Shown here: positions 21,316 to 33,042 of the stretch, in pieces | How positions within the stretch are numbered: position 1 is the first letter of the stretch | How the letters are laid out: each line of letters starts with the position of its first letter | Source of the DNA: Gordius sp. MW1 | Lineage: Eukaryota > Nematomorpha > Gordioida > Gordea > Gordiidae | Direction of reading: 5' to 3' | DNA length: 64,000 nucleotides | Assembly: GCA_964036665.1 (NCBI GenBank) | Contig: OZ038526.1 | Coordinates: 7,316,001-7,380,000 of the forward strand | Program-made: the position numbers and the translations under genes | Notes under the pieces: generated by a model | The model's database searches: none | The model's input: the letters and a program-made list of their open reading frames with translations, nothing else | What the model was told of the DNA's origin: nothing

Positions 21316-23279
21316 CTCGGGCCTTCGGCCCTCGTGGGAAGGGGGAGGGGAGAAGGGGAGGGGAGAAGGGAGGGGGGAAGGTAAGGGGGGACGACTCATC
21401 TTTACTTCGTATAAATGTATCATATTTGCTATGCAATTTATGGGCGAGAAAGGTGGGAAGGGGCGAGAGTGCCTATAGGGGGGTATTAAATGCCTAATGA
21501 TTCATTAATTATCATACAAATTTTCCATTTATAGGCAAAATGTAATATAGGCAAGGGTTAGGGTTAGATTTAGTGTTTGCATCTAGTTGCGTATTACATT
21601 AGTTTTTACGGCCTTTAGTGATTATGGGTCTAACAAACATTATATTATAAAACATCACAATGTTAAGAATTTGCAGAATTGTTGGGAGAAATTTTTGTTG
21701 AATTTGAACAATTTTTAATTAAAAAAATCAAAAATTTGGCGAATGGTCATTTTTTCTCCATTGGTCAGTACTAACAGATACTCTATAAGTCAATGATAGC
21801 CAAAAAAACGGAACAAAAAATTTGATGCTCACTTTGGCCAATGGTCATTTTTTCCATCGGTCAGCAGCCAGCACACGGTAAAAATGGATATAAATTCATA
21901 AGAGTAAAAAAAAACGAAAAAAAAATTTTTGAATCACATTTTGGCCAATGGTCATTTTATTCCATTGGTCAGCAGCCAGGACACGGTAAAAGTGGATATA
22001 AATTCATAATAGTCAAAAAAAAAACGAAAAAAAATTTTTCGAATCACATTTTGGCCAATGGTCATTTTATTCCATTGGTCAGCAGCCAGCGGACGGCCAA
22101 AAAGTCATAATAGCAATGGTAGGAACAGGAACAATCATAATAGTCAAAAAAAACGAAAAAAATAATTTCGATTCACATTTTGGCCAATGGTCATTTTTTC
22201 CATCGGTCAGGAGCCATCGGACGGCCAAAAAGTCATAATAGCAATGGTTGTAACAGGAATAATCATAATAGTCAAAAATAAACGAAAAAATAAACTCGGA
22301 TTCACATTTTGCCAATGGTCATTTTTTTCATTGGTCAGCAGCCAGCGGACGGCCAAAAAGTCTTATTATCAATGATAGTAACAAGAACAATCGTAATAGT
22401 CAAAACTAAAACGAAAAAAAACTTGGAATCACATTTTGGCCAATGGTCATTTTTTCCATCGGTCAGCAGCCAGCGGACGGCCAAAAAGTCATAATAGCAA
22501 TGGTAATAACAGGAACAATCATAATAATCAAAAAAAAACGAAAAAATAAACTTGGATTCACATTTTGGCCAATGGTCATTTTTTTCATTGGTCAGCAGCC
22601 AGCAGACGGCCAAAAAGTCATAATAGCAATGGTAGTAACAGGAACAATCATAATAGTCAAAAAAAAACGAAAAAATAAACTTGGATTCACATTTTGGCCA
22701 ATGGTCATTTTTTCTTTGGTCAGCAGCCAGTGGACGGCCGAAAAGTCGTATTAGCAATGGTAGTAACAGGAACAATCATAATAGTCAAAAAAAAAAGAAA
22801 AAGAAACTTGGATTCACATTTTGGCCAATGGTCATTTTTTTCATTGGTCAGCAGCCAGCAGACGGCCAAAAAGTCTTATAATCAATGGTAGTAACAAGAA
22901 CAATCATAAGAGTCTAAAAAAACTCCGAGATTCTAACCCAAACCCTTGTAGTGGAGGGCATAGGGTAATTATAGCAATTAGATCAATGTTACCCAATTCA
23001 AAAACGAATAGATATATTTATGCATTAATTTAACGTAGCAATTAAAACCCGACCCCGCCCGAAAGCGAGAGAGATAGAGATGAGGGGTGGGGCACCTCTT
23101 ATGCATTAATTTAAAAAATAACACAGCGAGGGAGATAGAGATGAGGGGTGGGGCATTTCTTTCTCATGCATTAATTTAAAAAATCGATAATCTAATATAC
23201 CCAATGCAAATAGATAGGGAGGGTAGACAACGGACAACGGACAACCAAAAAACGAGCCCATAAATTGCATAACAATTAA
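21316..23279. mobile_element. Family S composite repeat, copy A
   Basis: Order: CTCGGGCCTTCGGCCC hairpin end; purine-rich gggaagggg tract; ttgctatgcaatttatggg module (near 21429); a tract with gggttagggttag; an array of about ten units (21735-22920); two gatgaggggtggggcac units (23070-23170); acggacaacggacaacc; and the CCCATAAATTGCATA end. No target duplication was identified and no protein is encoded. Five of the six copies in this window share both ends. Confidence 0.72.
21735..22920. repeat. Tandem array of 107-129 bp hairpin units
   Basis: Units start near 21735, 21834, 21941, 22051, 22180, 22310, 22436, 22565, 22694 and 22821. Each has ggccaatggtcatttttt followed by ccattggtcagcagcc, forming a 10-nt imperfect stem. 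The first units have a short linker (ggatataaattcata) and the later ones a longer linker (aaaaagtcataatagcaatgg). Since 129 is a multiple of 3, long fortuitous ORFs run through both strands. Confidence 0.9.
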
Positions 23280-23595
23280 TAAAGCAATAAATTCTTTAAA
23301 AACGAGCTGATTGTAGTTTTATCCGATGTTTAAAATATTGATCTGAAGGCACTTATTTTTTTCGGCGCTAATTAAGGTCACAGCTAGTTCAAATATGCAA
23401 TTAAGTTAAATGTAGGTAAACCCACAATCTAGTGTATCTAAAATTTTCAACTAAGCTTTATAAATTTAATGAAAATCTGTCCATATTATAGAAGCTGTAA
23501 TTTTTATTAATTGGAAAATTATAAATTTTAAAAATAACATGCTTTTTATTATTTAAATCTATTTGAAGTTATAAACATTAAAAATATATTATAGC

Positions 23596-24312
23596 GGTAC
23601 CCGGCCAAGCGTTGCTTTGGCTTAGTCCCTAATTAGCTAAAAAACAATGTAGAAACAATTTTTGCGTACAGCGCTTATAGTACGATGATGGTAGAATAAT
23701 AGAGTTACCAATAATCTGTGTCGGCGTTGTTCGCAATAGCATCTCGTAAGTGAATGTATTCTTCCGCACGCAGTTTCTGGTGGTTATATCTTAAGTATCG
23801 TAGGCGTTCGCTCTCTATCTTCACACACATGTCGACCATGAATTGTTGGCAAAGCTCACGACATCGTAGTATGACGTTGTCTTGACCGCGTCTAATCATC
23901 AAACGATATGCATAAAAATCCTTCAAGCTACCTTCTTGTTTGTTTCGGCTCCTGTAATAATGTGTATTCCAATTAATTGAAAATTAGTAATCGTGTTTAT
24001 AATAATGTAAAGTACCTGTTAAGAGATCTCGTTTTTCCTCATCAATCTCTAAGTGCGATGGAGTATACAATATTTTTGGTTAGTCCATCTTTAGCCAACA
24101 TAAACACACGGGATGGTTTACCCACGCGGGAACATGCACATATAGCTGTCAGTGGGAAAGCATGATGTGCCCAATTCTAAGCCATAAATGGATATCGTTT
24201 GACCTTGAGCCTTATTAATTGTCATTGCGAATGCCAATTTAATTGGAAATTGAATACGTTTGAATTCAATCTGCACATCTGTGGGAATCATAGGGATTCG
24301 TGGCAGCACCTT
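23596..24312 (-). pseudogene. Helitron coding relics, rearranged
   Basis: Two minus-strand pieces are seen. 23705-23926 encodes a 73-residue fragment of the Helitron-like N/Rep region (FYAYRLMIRRGQDNVILRCREL, then RAEEYIHLRDAIA). 24042-24309 encodes the helicase C-terminus (RIPMIPTD...FPIKLAFAMTINKAQGQTIS, then in a shifted frame SRVGKPSRVF and KDGLTKNIVYS, ending at TGA 24042-24044). acccggccaagcgttgc at 23606-23622 resembles a reversed Helitron 3' end. The N-terminal piece lies downstream of the helicase end, so the order is scrambled and two fragments are juxtaposed. Inactive. Confidence 0.72.
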
Positions 24313-24987
24313 TCTAATTCCGATGCTGACTACGCGGTCCGGGTCGGGTTTAAGGTTATATATTTAACAGTGAATAATAGACATATCTTATTTTAATCTA
24401 ATTAGAGATTTGGAATAAAGTTTAAAACCCATTCTCAGACCTACCAAATATTCGCAAATCGGTCCAGCCGTTTCGGTTAACTCATACCAAAACGACTAAT
24501 TTTAAAATTGGCAATGACAATGCAAAGATCTTACAAAATGTTTTATATATTAGATAATGTCTACTTTTACAAATTCAGGTAAATTAAAACTTACCCGTTA
24601 AACTTTTAATCTTATGAAATGATCTTTATAAGTGTGTGGGGATGTGGTTATGATTGAAATAGGAATGGAGCGTTGTGTCAATGATGGCCTATAAAATGGC
24701 AATACACTAATCATTTATTTGATATATTACATCAATATCGTCCAAGGTGCAACGATCTATCGATATTATTCAGCAATTAAATTACATTTTATTTTTTTTA
24801 TAGCTATAGGTACATCAGATTATGGCAATTAAAAAATAAAATAATATAAATGACGGAATGAGATAAATTAATCATACATTTCGAATTTATATATAAGGGC
24901 AATTACTTAAAAGATATGTCTATTATTTACTGTTAAATATATAACCTTAAACCCGACCCGGACCGCGTAGTCAGCATCGGAATTAGA
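24313..24987. mobile_element. Nested element between 77-bp inverted repeats
   Basis: Arms 24313-24389 and 24911-24987 are reverse complements with a single visible mismatch. The outermost about 20 bases of each arm (ctaattccgatgctgactac) match the ends of family III MITEs. The inner part begins ggtccgggtcgggttta and resembles the CCCGACCC element nested at 35493-36535. It looks like a CCCGACCC element inserted in a family III MITE, which itself cut into the Helitron helicase. Confidence 0.7.
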
Positions 24988-24989
24988 GG

Positions 24990-25358
24990 GGGGCAAATGA
25001 CTATAGTAATAGTTATTTTAAAGATGGTATCAGGTCAAACGACAAATATTAGATAATGTGTACTTCTACGAATTCAGGTAATTAAACTTACCCGTTAAAC
25101 CCGATTCAGAGAATTTATCTATGAAGAACATTGAATATGAGGGTAAGAATCTTCTAAAAAGTAAAGAACTGTATATTCAAATTTTCAAAGCAGACGATAG
25201 ATACGCATTACGTCATGAGGTTGCGTTTGATTGACATTTTATTAAACGTCAAAACGTATAAAACAAAATAACTTGACCGTCTTATGACTTAAAGATTTGA
25301 AATATAGTTTAAAACCTAGGCTCAGACCTACAAAATATTCGCAGAAATTTCCATCTAA
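24990..25358. other. Repeat-derived spacer
   Basis: Fragments recur locally: tattagataatgt...aattcaggtaa...acttacccgttaaac occurs at about 24550 and 25050, and ctcagacctac...aaatattcgca occurs at about 24437 and 25322. No gene. Confidence 0.5.
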
Positions 25359-25813
25359 CCCCGCTTTCGTGATGACGCGCGAAGCGAAAAAAAGCGACGT
25401 GAGTTTTTGTGCTAATTTATTAAACTTTTCATTATTTTTCTTAGTATCTTATAATCATGGTGAATTTTATCATATATCACAAAAATAACAATTGTAAATA
25501 TGAGGTGTACATAGTGAAACCGCAGACGATTATTTTCGCCTGCGGCAAAAAGCGAACGAAAATTAAGATACATATCATTTTGTACTTTTCGCGCAATGGT
25601 TAAAAAATTATTTTCGTTCGCTTTTTGCCGCAGGCGAAGATAATCTCTGCGGTTTCACTATGTACACCTCATATTTACAATTGTTATTTTCGTGATATAT
25701 GATAAATTCACGATGAATATAAAATATTAAGAAAAATAAAAAAAAAGTTTGATAAATTAGCACAAAAATTCACTTCGCTTTTTTTCGCTTCGCGCGTCAT
25801 CACGAACGCGGGG
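25359..25813. mobile_element. Foldback palindrome, about 205-bp arms
   Basis: Left arm 25359-25563 and right arm 25610-25813 are near-perfect reverse complements around a 46-bp loop. The outer ends are CCCCGCTTTCGTGATGACG and CGTCATCACGAACGCGGGG. Inner landmarks are gaggtgtacatagtgaaaccg and cgcctgcggcaaaaagcgaacg. No coding capacity. The flanks (attcgca on the left, aatcggtccagcc on the right) are contiguous in the related sequence near 24450, which confirms an insertion. Confidence 0.88.
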
Positions 25814-27725
25814 TAAATCGGTCCAGCCTTTGGGAGGAGTTAAATAACCCACACCGTGACACGAGAATTTTATATATTAGATATATAAAGGGATAATATT
25901 AATAAAGTAGTGCACAAGCGATAAAATAACATGTTAACAAAGATTTTGAAATAAAAAAGGTTCGCCATTTTGATTACTGTAAATTAAAATTTAAAAAAAA
26001 TAAGGGGAAGTAATTTTCGGCGAGTCAAGACGAGACCGAGTTTTTTTCGTCTTTTCACATTATAATGGGAACTAGTAGATAGGCTTGTATTAAAGTGTCT
26101 ATAAATTTTCCTTTTTATACGTGATGTAAGTTAATTTCTTAGAACAAATATTTATGTTTATGTTGCGTGTTTGTTTTATAATAGCGTCATATTTTAAAAT
26201 GGGTTAAATTTTTAGCCAATGTTCTAAACATGTTTATGATAGAGAATCTTCGTATATAAATAATTTTGGGGCCAGCTCGGGGGTCGCAAACAGCGGGTTA
26301 ACTAATAATCAAACGCTTTAATACACTCAACCGTGAAAACAATTTTAGGAAAAGGAGGCTTAGCTTTTGTGAGGATGGCTTGTACACGTGGCAGCTTATA
26401 ACGCCTCCACCTTTCCAGGCTCGAAATGGTTGTTATTAACGTTTGTCTTAAACCAGTGTATGAGTATAAAACATCCTGCCCCTAAGTTCTAATACCCTTA
26501 CTACTGGGCTAGCATTATACATTTTACTAACCTACAAATTAATTATATGTATTATACATTAACATAATTTAAGTTTAAAAAGTCAAGTCGCTATTTGATT
26601 AACTGTTACTGAAATCTTCGAAAGATCCAAAAGCATATTTTAACATTTTGTTATAAAGTTCTTTTGCGAGACTTTATTGGCTGTATTGATCACCAAGTAA
26701 TAGCTTTAATTACTCAAGACAATTCATAAATATATACATAACAACTCAACGCGACCTACAACCTTAAGTCCATTACATCTTCAAAATAATATTTGGTAAG
26801 AAATATTACGTCTTATTATTTTATATTTAAATAAATAATTCAATTTTTGTTGAAGGAATGTTTTATTACGATTGTTTTTTGTTATCAATTACAACCATTT
26901 TAATAAAAATCATGAAAAGTTATGTAATAAAGACATATTTGGTGACAATGAAATTTTTGATTTAAATAGCTTATTAACATGGACGTAGTCAGGGTTGGAA
27001 TTAGAGGGGGCAATAATGATTTAGGGGCTTATTTATAAGCATACTATTCCCATTATTTATTACAATAACGCAAATCAAACTTGTTTAATTTAAAAGGCCT
27101 GTAAATAACTGTTTTCTTTTTTATTTACAATTTAGCGTCGATTAGCACAAATTTTAAAATTAAGAAAATTGTGTAGGTGGAACTTACAAAAAATTTAAAA
27201 TACGAAATAAGTAATCCATATTTTAAATTGATAAATTATAACATTTTAATGTGTAATATAGTTAAATTAAAAATAAACGATTTTTTTTTAAATTTTACAT
27301 TGTGTTTTCATATGCATCGTAGATTTATTTTTAAAGCCTCATATAATTATTTGTTTATGCTCTTTTCAAGTTTATTCTAATTAAGATGACAAATTTTTAT
27401 TTTTTAGGGTAAACCTTGTAATTTAATTAGTTAGAACGTACCTATATAAACTATCAATAAAAAATAAATCAACAGTCATGGAGGTAGTCAGGATTGAATT
27501 AGAGGGGTGCAATAATATAATTTAAGGAGGAGCATTATGCTGATTTTTTGAATTTCCCACCATAATTTTGTTGAACCGGAAATTATGCTTTGACTCTCTT
27601 TATTTTGCCTAGGCCCATATGAGAAGACATGTAACAATAACTTGGTTAATGTATTTTTTAGTGTATGTATTCGAATGTGAAGTTTTAAAAATGACAAATA
27701 TCATGCCTGCATTATAGACATCACA
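25814..27725. other. Unassigned, with family III fragments
   Basis: No gene. 26020-26060 holds a gagtcaagacgagaccgag phrase. 26260-26520 is less AT-rich and unassigned. 26982-27040 and 27478-27620 are degenerate family III pieces (catggacgtagtcagg; catggaggtagtcagg ... gcctaggcccat). Confidence 0.45.
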
Positions 27726-27733
27726 ATCAGGAT

Positions 27734-28539
27734 CTGAGGTCAGATTTGTTAGAATTTTTCAGCCCGAACCCGGCCCGGCCCGATTTTATAATTAATCTGC
27801 CCGCCCGAGCCCGCCCGAACCCATCTAAGTGTCCGCCCGGGCCCGCCCGAATCGTTAAAGCTGCCCGAATTGCCCGGCCCGAAATATTAAATTTGCCCGT
27901 TGGTCCCGAATTTGTGAGGTCGCAAACAGAGGTCGGATTTGTTAAAATTTTTCTGCCCAAACCCGGCCCGGTCTAAATTTTTAACTAAATTCCCCGCCTG
28001 AACCCTTCTAAGTGTCCGCGCAGCCATGCCCAAACCATTAGAGCTGCCCGGCCTTATTAATAAAATTTGCCCGTGACTAGAAATTATCCAATCCCAAAAT
28101 CTTTTAACCACTATTACAAAATAAGCATTAAATAAAGACATATTGATCAGAACAAATCTTTTATAATTATGAAAATTAAAAATTTTTGATCTTGAGATAA
28201 ACCAGTTAAACTAATTTATTCGAAATAACATAAAATTTAATTCTGAAGAAGTTAAAATTAGGATTTAGGACATTATATAAACGTACGATAAGGATTTAAG
28301 CGATAGAAAAAAATCTAGTCAAATTTATTATGGCCCAAAATTGTTTATAAGCGAATTTTTCTTTTTTCGAGGAAAATCAATTTGATTAAATTTTTGGCAT
28401 GCCCGAATTGCCCGAATCTTATCAGCGTGCCCGCCCGGGCCCGTCCGAAAAGTAAAACTTAAGACAGTTGCCCGGCCCGGCCCGGCCCGTGGGCCGGGCC
28501 GGGCGGGCCGGGCAGCGGGCCGGGCATTTCTGACCTCTG
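27734..28539. mobile_element. Complete CCCG-rich hAT MITE (family I)
   Basis: Ends CTGAGGTCAGA and TCTGACCTCTG are flanked by the perfect 8-bp duplication ATCAGGAT (27726-27733, 28540-28547), the hAT pattern with CAGAGGT-type termini. Much of the 806 bp is CCCGGCCCG-like. The left 400 bp are the reverse complement of the window start (1-295), including the fortuitous ORF. The right end contains a strong hairpin-forming ggcccggcccgtgggccgggcc tract. Confidence 0.93.
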
Positions 28540-28547
28540 ATCAGGAT

Positions 28548-29459
28548 GACGACGTACACGTTTGGTTTAATCAAAAAATTAAATTATTAGCCCAGGTTTT
28601 TGTTTTATTAATTACATAAATCTACAAAAAAATCAACTGGGAAACGGTCAACATATTCTAATAGAGTTTTTTGTAATGAACACAAAAATGTTTTTTGAAT
28701 TTTTCCTATACGTCACGTTTTTAATAATTCGATATAAAGTTGCGAAAATGACCGTTTTTGACCTTTTTAACGAGGTATAATGCGGAATTGTATGAAAAAA
28801 AAAATATTTTTTAACCTCTAAGTGGTAGAACCAACTTAGGGCAAAACTTTATTAAATGATTTTTTATACCTTTATTAGATTTTAATATATATTAAAAATT
28901 CAATTTGTCCCTATAATTTATATTGCGAAATCGCGCCTGACTTTGAGCCTTCCTTCCTCTCTATCTAATTGGCTTATATGCTTATAAAACACTATACGAC
29001 CCTTTGTGCATGTGTGTAAGAGTAGTGGCGTAATACGAGCTACTACTCCTTCTACGCCTCTCACCCTCCCTATAAATCTCCCCTTTCTAATCTTAAATTT
29101 CATACCAACAAGTTAGGTAAAGGATTTTCATCCCATAAATATAAATAATAATTTCGTTTTAACATTTAAAGGAAGAAATTAATTAATTTATGCTAATTCA
29201 CCAGCTATTAACACTTCAAAATTTGCTTATTTTATCAAAATGGTTTAAACTGATCACCAACTTAAACATTGAAAATCTTTTATCTGTCCTATTCGCATAA
29301 ATTGACATAATATAAATATAAACATAATGATTAACTGCATTTCACATAATCACGTGAATTATTTGTTTAAAAAATTATTTTTGAGTTTCGTTTTTGTCTA
29401 ACGTTTGTTTGACAAAATAATGTCCAATAATCGGCCATCAAAGAATTATTCCAGAATCC
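28548..29459. other. Unassigned AT-rich DNA
   Basis: About 0.9 kb with no recognised gene or element; the 61-codon ORF at 28918-29103 has no recognisable features. Confidence 0.5.
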
Positions 29460-29467
29460 CCTGTACC

Positions 29468-29912
29468 CAGGGGTTTGTCCCGAACCTGAACCTGAACCGG
29501 GTAAAACCCGATGTTTTACAGAACCCGAACCCAAACCCGAACCCATTTTTAAAAATACCCTTAAAACCCGAACCCGAACCCGATGAATACAAAAAAGGGT
29601 TCGGGTTCGGGTTTTTAATTCAAAAATATATTGTGAATTGAATATCTCAGTTTTCTCTATCATGACAATGTAACGAACACCATACGATTGCAATTTCAAT
29701 ATTTTTATGTTTTCGGCATTTTTCATTTTAATCGATATCTCAAGAATTATTTGTAAGTTATATATATATAATTGAAAAATTATTAGTATAACATAATTTC
29801 TTGAACCCGAACCTGTACCCCAACCCAATTCCTTAAACCCGAACTTGAACCCGATTTCAAAATTTATGCCGAACACGAACCCGATTTTATTTTGGGTGGG
29901 TTCAAATCCCTG
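29468..29912. mobile_element. AACCCG-rich hAT MITE (family II)
   Basis: Ends are CAGGGGTTTGTCCCG and the reverse of CAGGGATTTGAACCC. Flanks cctgtacc (29460-29467) and cgtacccc (29913-29920) share GTACC, a degraded duplication. The interior matches 4454-4888 and the ends of 5295-6596. Confidence 0.82.
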
Positions 29913-30037
29913 CGTACCCCTCCATTATTTTTGATATATCCTGATGAAAGCGTTTACCCTGTTTGTCACTCACTGCCCCTAAATTGGATGCGGAATAATT
30001 AAGGTGGGATAGTAGGTACACCTAATTGTAATATGTA

Positions 30038-30850
30038 TTAATTGCTATGCAATTTATGGGCTCAATTTCCATTTTGTTTGTCACGCTCTTCGGTGTCTTG
30101 TCACGCACCGAATGTCTTGTCACGTTGTTTACTTTTAATTTTTGTTAATTTAACTAGTTTTTGGGTTCGAATCCCGGAGTTTTTTTTGACTCTTATGATT
30201 GTTCTTGTTACTACCATTGATAATAAGACTTTTTAGCCGTCCGTTGGGTGCTGACCAATGAAAAAAATGACCATTGGCCAAAATGTGAATCCAAGTTTTT
30301 TTTTCCGTTTTTTTGGTAACATTGACAAATACCCTATGCCCTCCCCTAGCAGAGCCTATGCCGGTCCCTGTGCCCCCGCCCCCTACAAAAGTATGTCTCT
30401 CCTCATGTGGGTTCGAATCCAGGAGAGGCCAAATTTTTTTTATTTTTTTTTGTTTAACTTAATATATTGTTCTTTTTAATACCATTGATAATATGGCTTT
30501 TTGGCCGTCCGCTGGCTGCTGACCAATGGAATAAAATGACCATTGGCCAAAATGTGAAGCGAAATTTATTTTTCCGATTTTTTTTTGACTCTTATGTATT
30601 TATATCCATTTTTATCATGTCCTGGCTGCTGACCAATGGAAAAAATTACCATTGGCCAAAATGTGAAGCGAAATTTATTTTGATTTTTTTTTGACTCTTA
30701 TGTATTTATATCCATTTTTATCGTGTCCTGGCTGCTGACCAATGGAAAAAAAGACCACTGGCCAAAATGTGATTCGAAATTTTTTTTTCGTTTTTTTTGA
30801 CTCTTATGTCTATATAGACCGTCCGCTGGCTGCTGACCAATAAAACAATT
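30038..30850. mobile_element. Family S composite repeat, copy B (partial)
   Basis: Starts ttaattgctatgcaatttatggg. It has gtcacgc/caccgaatgtcttgt phrases, a tRNA-like ggttcgaatcc box, and four to five hairpin units, then fades near 30850 without the CTCGGGCC end. Orientation is opposite to copy A. Confidence 0.68.
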
Positions 30851-31374
30851 TAGCACTTGTAAATTTTTAGGATATACTTACGATAACTGTGACATTTTAG
30901 ATGCGCGGTAGGAACAGGCAAATGTCGCTGTTCATTGTAACATTTTGTGATGCGCGGTCGTAACAGGCAATAGCAGAGCTATTGCATGTCGCTGCTAGTT
31001 TCGTCGTAAGCCTTTTTTAAATTTTCCATTACTAAAGTTGGCCAAAATGTGAAACGAAAAGACCGTCTCTTGGTACTGAACAATGAAACAATTTTGCACC
31101 TGCAATCTATTACTTTTTGGGATATACTTACGATACCTGTGACATTTTTAGATGCGTGGTAGTAACAGCAAGTCCTTTAAAAAAACTAAGTCTTTTATAT
31201 ATAGCAAAAATTTTGTTACTCATTTCAATAACTTAAACACTGACATTTACTGTTTTTTTAATAGGCTTTTTGTTAAATTTTTATTTAAATTAGTACAGGG
31301 TTACTAGGTAATAGGTAAAACTTTAGAGCTATAGATTGAGTAAAGTCGGGCATCAACTTTAGCGTTTGCCAATA
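30851..31374. other. Degenerate repeat spacer
   Basis: Two diverged copies of a unit with tatacttacgata.ctgtgacattt and gatgcg.ggta.gaacag lie at about 30870 and 31125, and a partial third at 30940. No gene. Confidence 0.55.
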
Positions 31375-31720
31375 ATATTTGCTATGCAATTTATGGCCCT
31401 CAGGAAAAAGGGGCTAGGTTATGCAATTATGACGATTCCAACATAAATTGCATAGCAAATATGCTTTGTTTATACGAAGTATAAAAGAGTAATCGATGTG
31501 TATGAGGCTTTGAAGCAAAGATATGCGGAGCAGGGACTGTCCTGAGCTAAACGGGGATCTGGGGGCGGAGCCGGGGTTTGAGGGCGTAGCCCCCAACGGG
31601 GGTCTGGGGGCGGAGCCCCCAGGAGATGGGGTTTAGGGGCCTAGCCCCCAACGGGGGTTTGGGGGCGGAGCCCCAGCTGGGGGTTTGGGGACGAAGCCCC
31701 CCAGTTACGCCCGATGGGCG
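31375..31720. repeat. GC-rich short repeats beside a family S module
   Basis: 31380-31465 has two inverted copies of the ttgctatgcaatttatgg module. 31541-31700 has about five related units of roughly 36-40 bp containing ggggtttgggggcggagcccc, each able to form a small hairpin (GGGGGC/GCCCCC). Composition contrasts with the AT-rich surroundings. No coding evidence. Confidence 0.75.
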
Positions 31721-31798
31721 TATTTTTTATAAATTCATATATTATCTTGTTTCAAATCGGTAAAAGCTTTATTATGTAAGAGTAGCTCCTTTGATTTT

Positions 31799-32934
31799 TT
31801 AATTGCTATGCAATTTATGGGCTCACTTTCCATTTTGTTTGTCACGCTGTTCGTGTCACGCACCGAGTGGTTGTCTTGCACCGAATGTATTGTCTTGTCT
31901 TGCACCGAATGTCTTGTCACGCTGTTTACTTTTATTAATAATTGCTATTATTAATTTAACTAGTTTTTGGGGTTGAATCCGGGTTTTTTTGACTCTTATG
32001 ATTGTTCTTGTTACTACCATTGATAATGAGACTTTTTGGCTGTCCGTTGGGTGCTGACCAATGAAAAAAATGACCATGGGCCAAAATGTGAATCCAAGTT
32101 TTTTTTCGTTATTTTTAATTATTATGATTGTTCCTGTTACTACCATTGCTATTATGACTTTTTGGCCGTCTGCTGGCTGCTGACCGATGGAAAAAAATGA
32201 CCATTGGCCAAAATGTGAATCGAAATTATTTTTTTCGTTTTTTTGGCTAACATTGACAATTACCCTATGCCCTCCCCTAGCAGAGCCTATGCCTCTACTG
32301 ATATGGGTCCCTGTGCCCCCCCCCCCTACAAAAGCCTATGCCTCTCCTGATGTGGGTTCGAATCCCGGAGATGCCAAATTTTTTTTTATTTTTTTTGTTT
32401 AAATTAATATATTGTTCTTGTTAATACCATTGATAATAAGACTTTTTGGCCGTCCGTTGGCTGCTGACCAATGGAATGAAATGACCATTGGCCAAAATGT
32501 GAATCGATTTTTCGTTTTTTTGACTATTATGATTGTTCTTGTTAATACCATTGATAATATGGCTTTTTGGCCGTCCGTTGGCTGCTGACCAATGGAAAAA
32601 ATGACCATTAGCCAAAATGTGAATCGAAAATTTTTTTTCGGTTTTTTGATTCTTATGAATTTATATCCACTTTTAACGTATCCTGGCTGCTGACCAAATA
32701 TGACCATTGGCCAAACTGTGAAACGAAGTTTTTTTTCGTTTTTTTTGACTCTTTTTGTATAAATAATTAACTAATCATTTTGCATTTAATACCCCCTTAT
32801 AGGCATTCTCGCGCATAGCAAATATGCTACTTTTATACAGAGTATAGAAGAGTTCGCCCTTCCCTTCCCTTCCCCTCTTCCCTTCCCCCCTTCCCTTCCC
32901 CCCTCCCCCTTCCCACGAGAGCCGAAGGCCCGAG
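31799..32934. mobile_element. Family S composite repeat, copy C
   Basis: Starts ttaattgctatgcaatttatggg, continues with caccgaatgtcttgt phrases, two hairpin units, a tRNA-like ggttcgaatcc segment (32256-32380), further hairpin units, a pyrimidine-rich tract, and the ggccgaaggcccgag end. Same organisation as copy D and the reverse of copy A. Confidence 0.75.
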
Positions 32935-33042
32935 TTTTATTAATTTACTTTTTTATGGTGTGTATCTAATACTTTTAAAAATTATTTAAAGCTCAGCGTT
33001 TTTAGTAATGTAATGTCGCTCACTAGTATTGCATTGTATTTA

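Noticed and set aside
22335-22775. 146-codon ORF on the minus strand and many similar ORFs at 21841-22891, 32399-32707, 47366-48152
   Set aside because: They run through hairpin units whose period is a multiple of three; the same peptide repeats in several frames on both strands, so they are fortuitous.
27727-28141. ORFs on both strands in the GC-rich MITE, also at 53-296
   Set aside because: Produced by CCCGG-type repeats inside a non-autonomous transposon.
29367-29876. 169-codon ORF with GSGSGSG stretches
   Set aside because: Translation of AACCCG hexamers in a family II MITE, not a gene.
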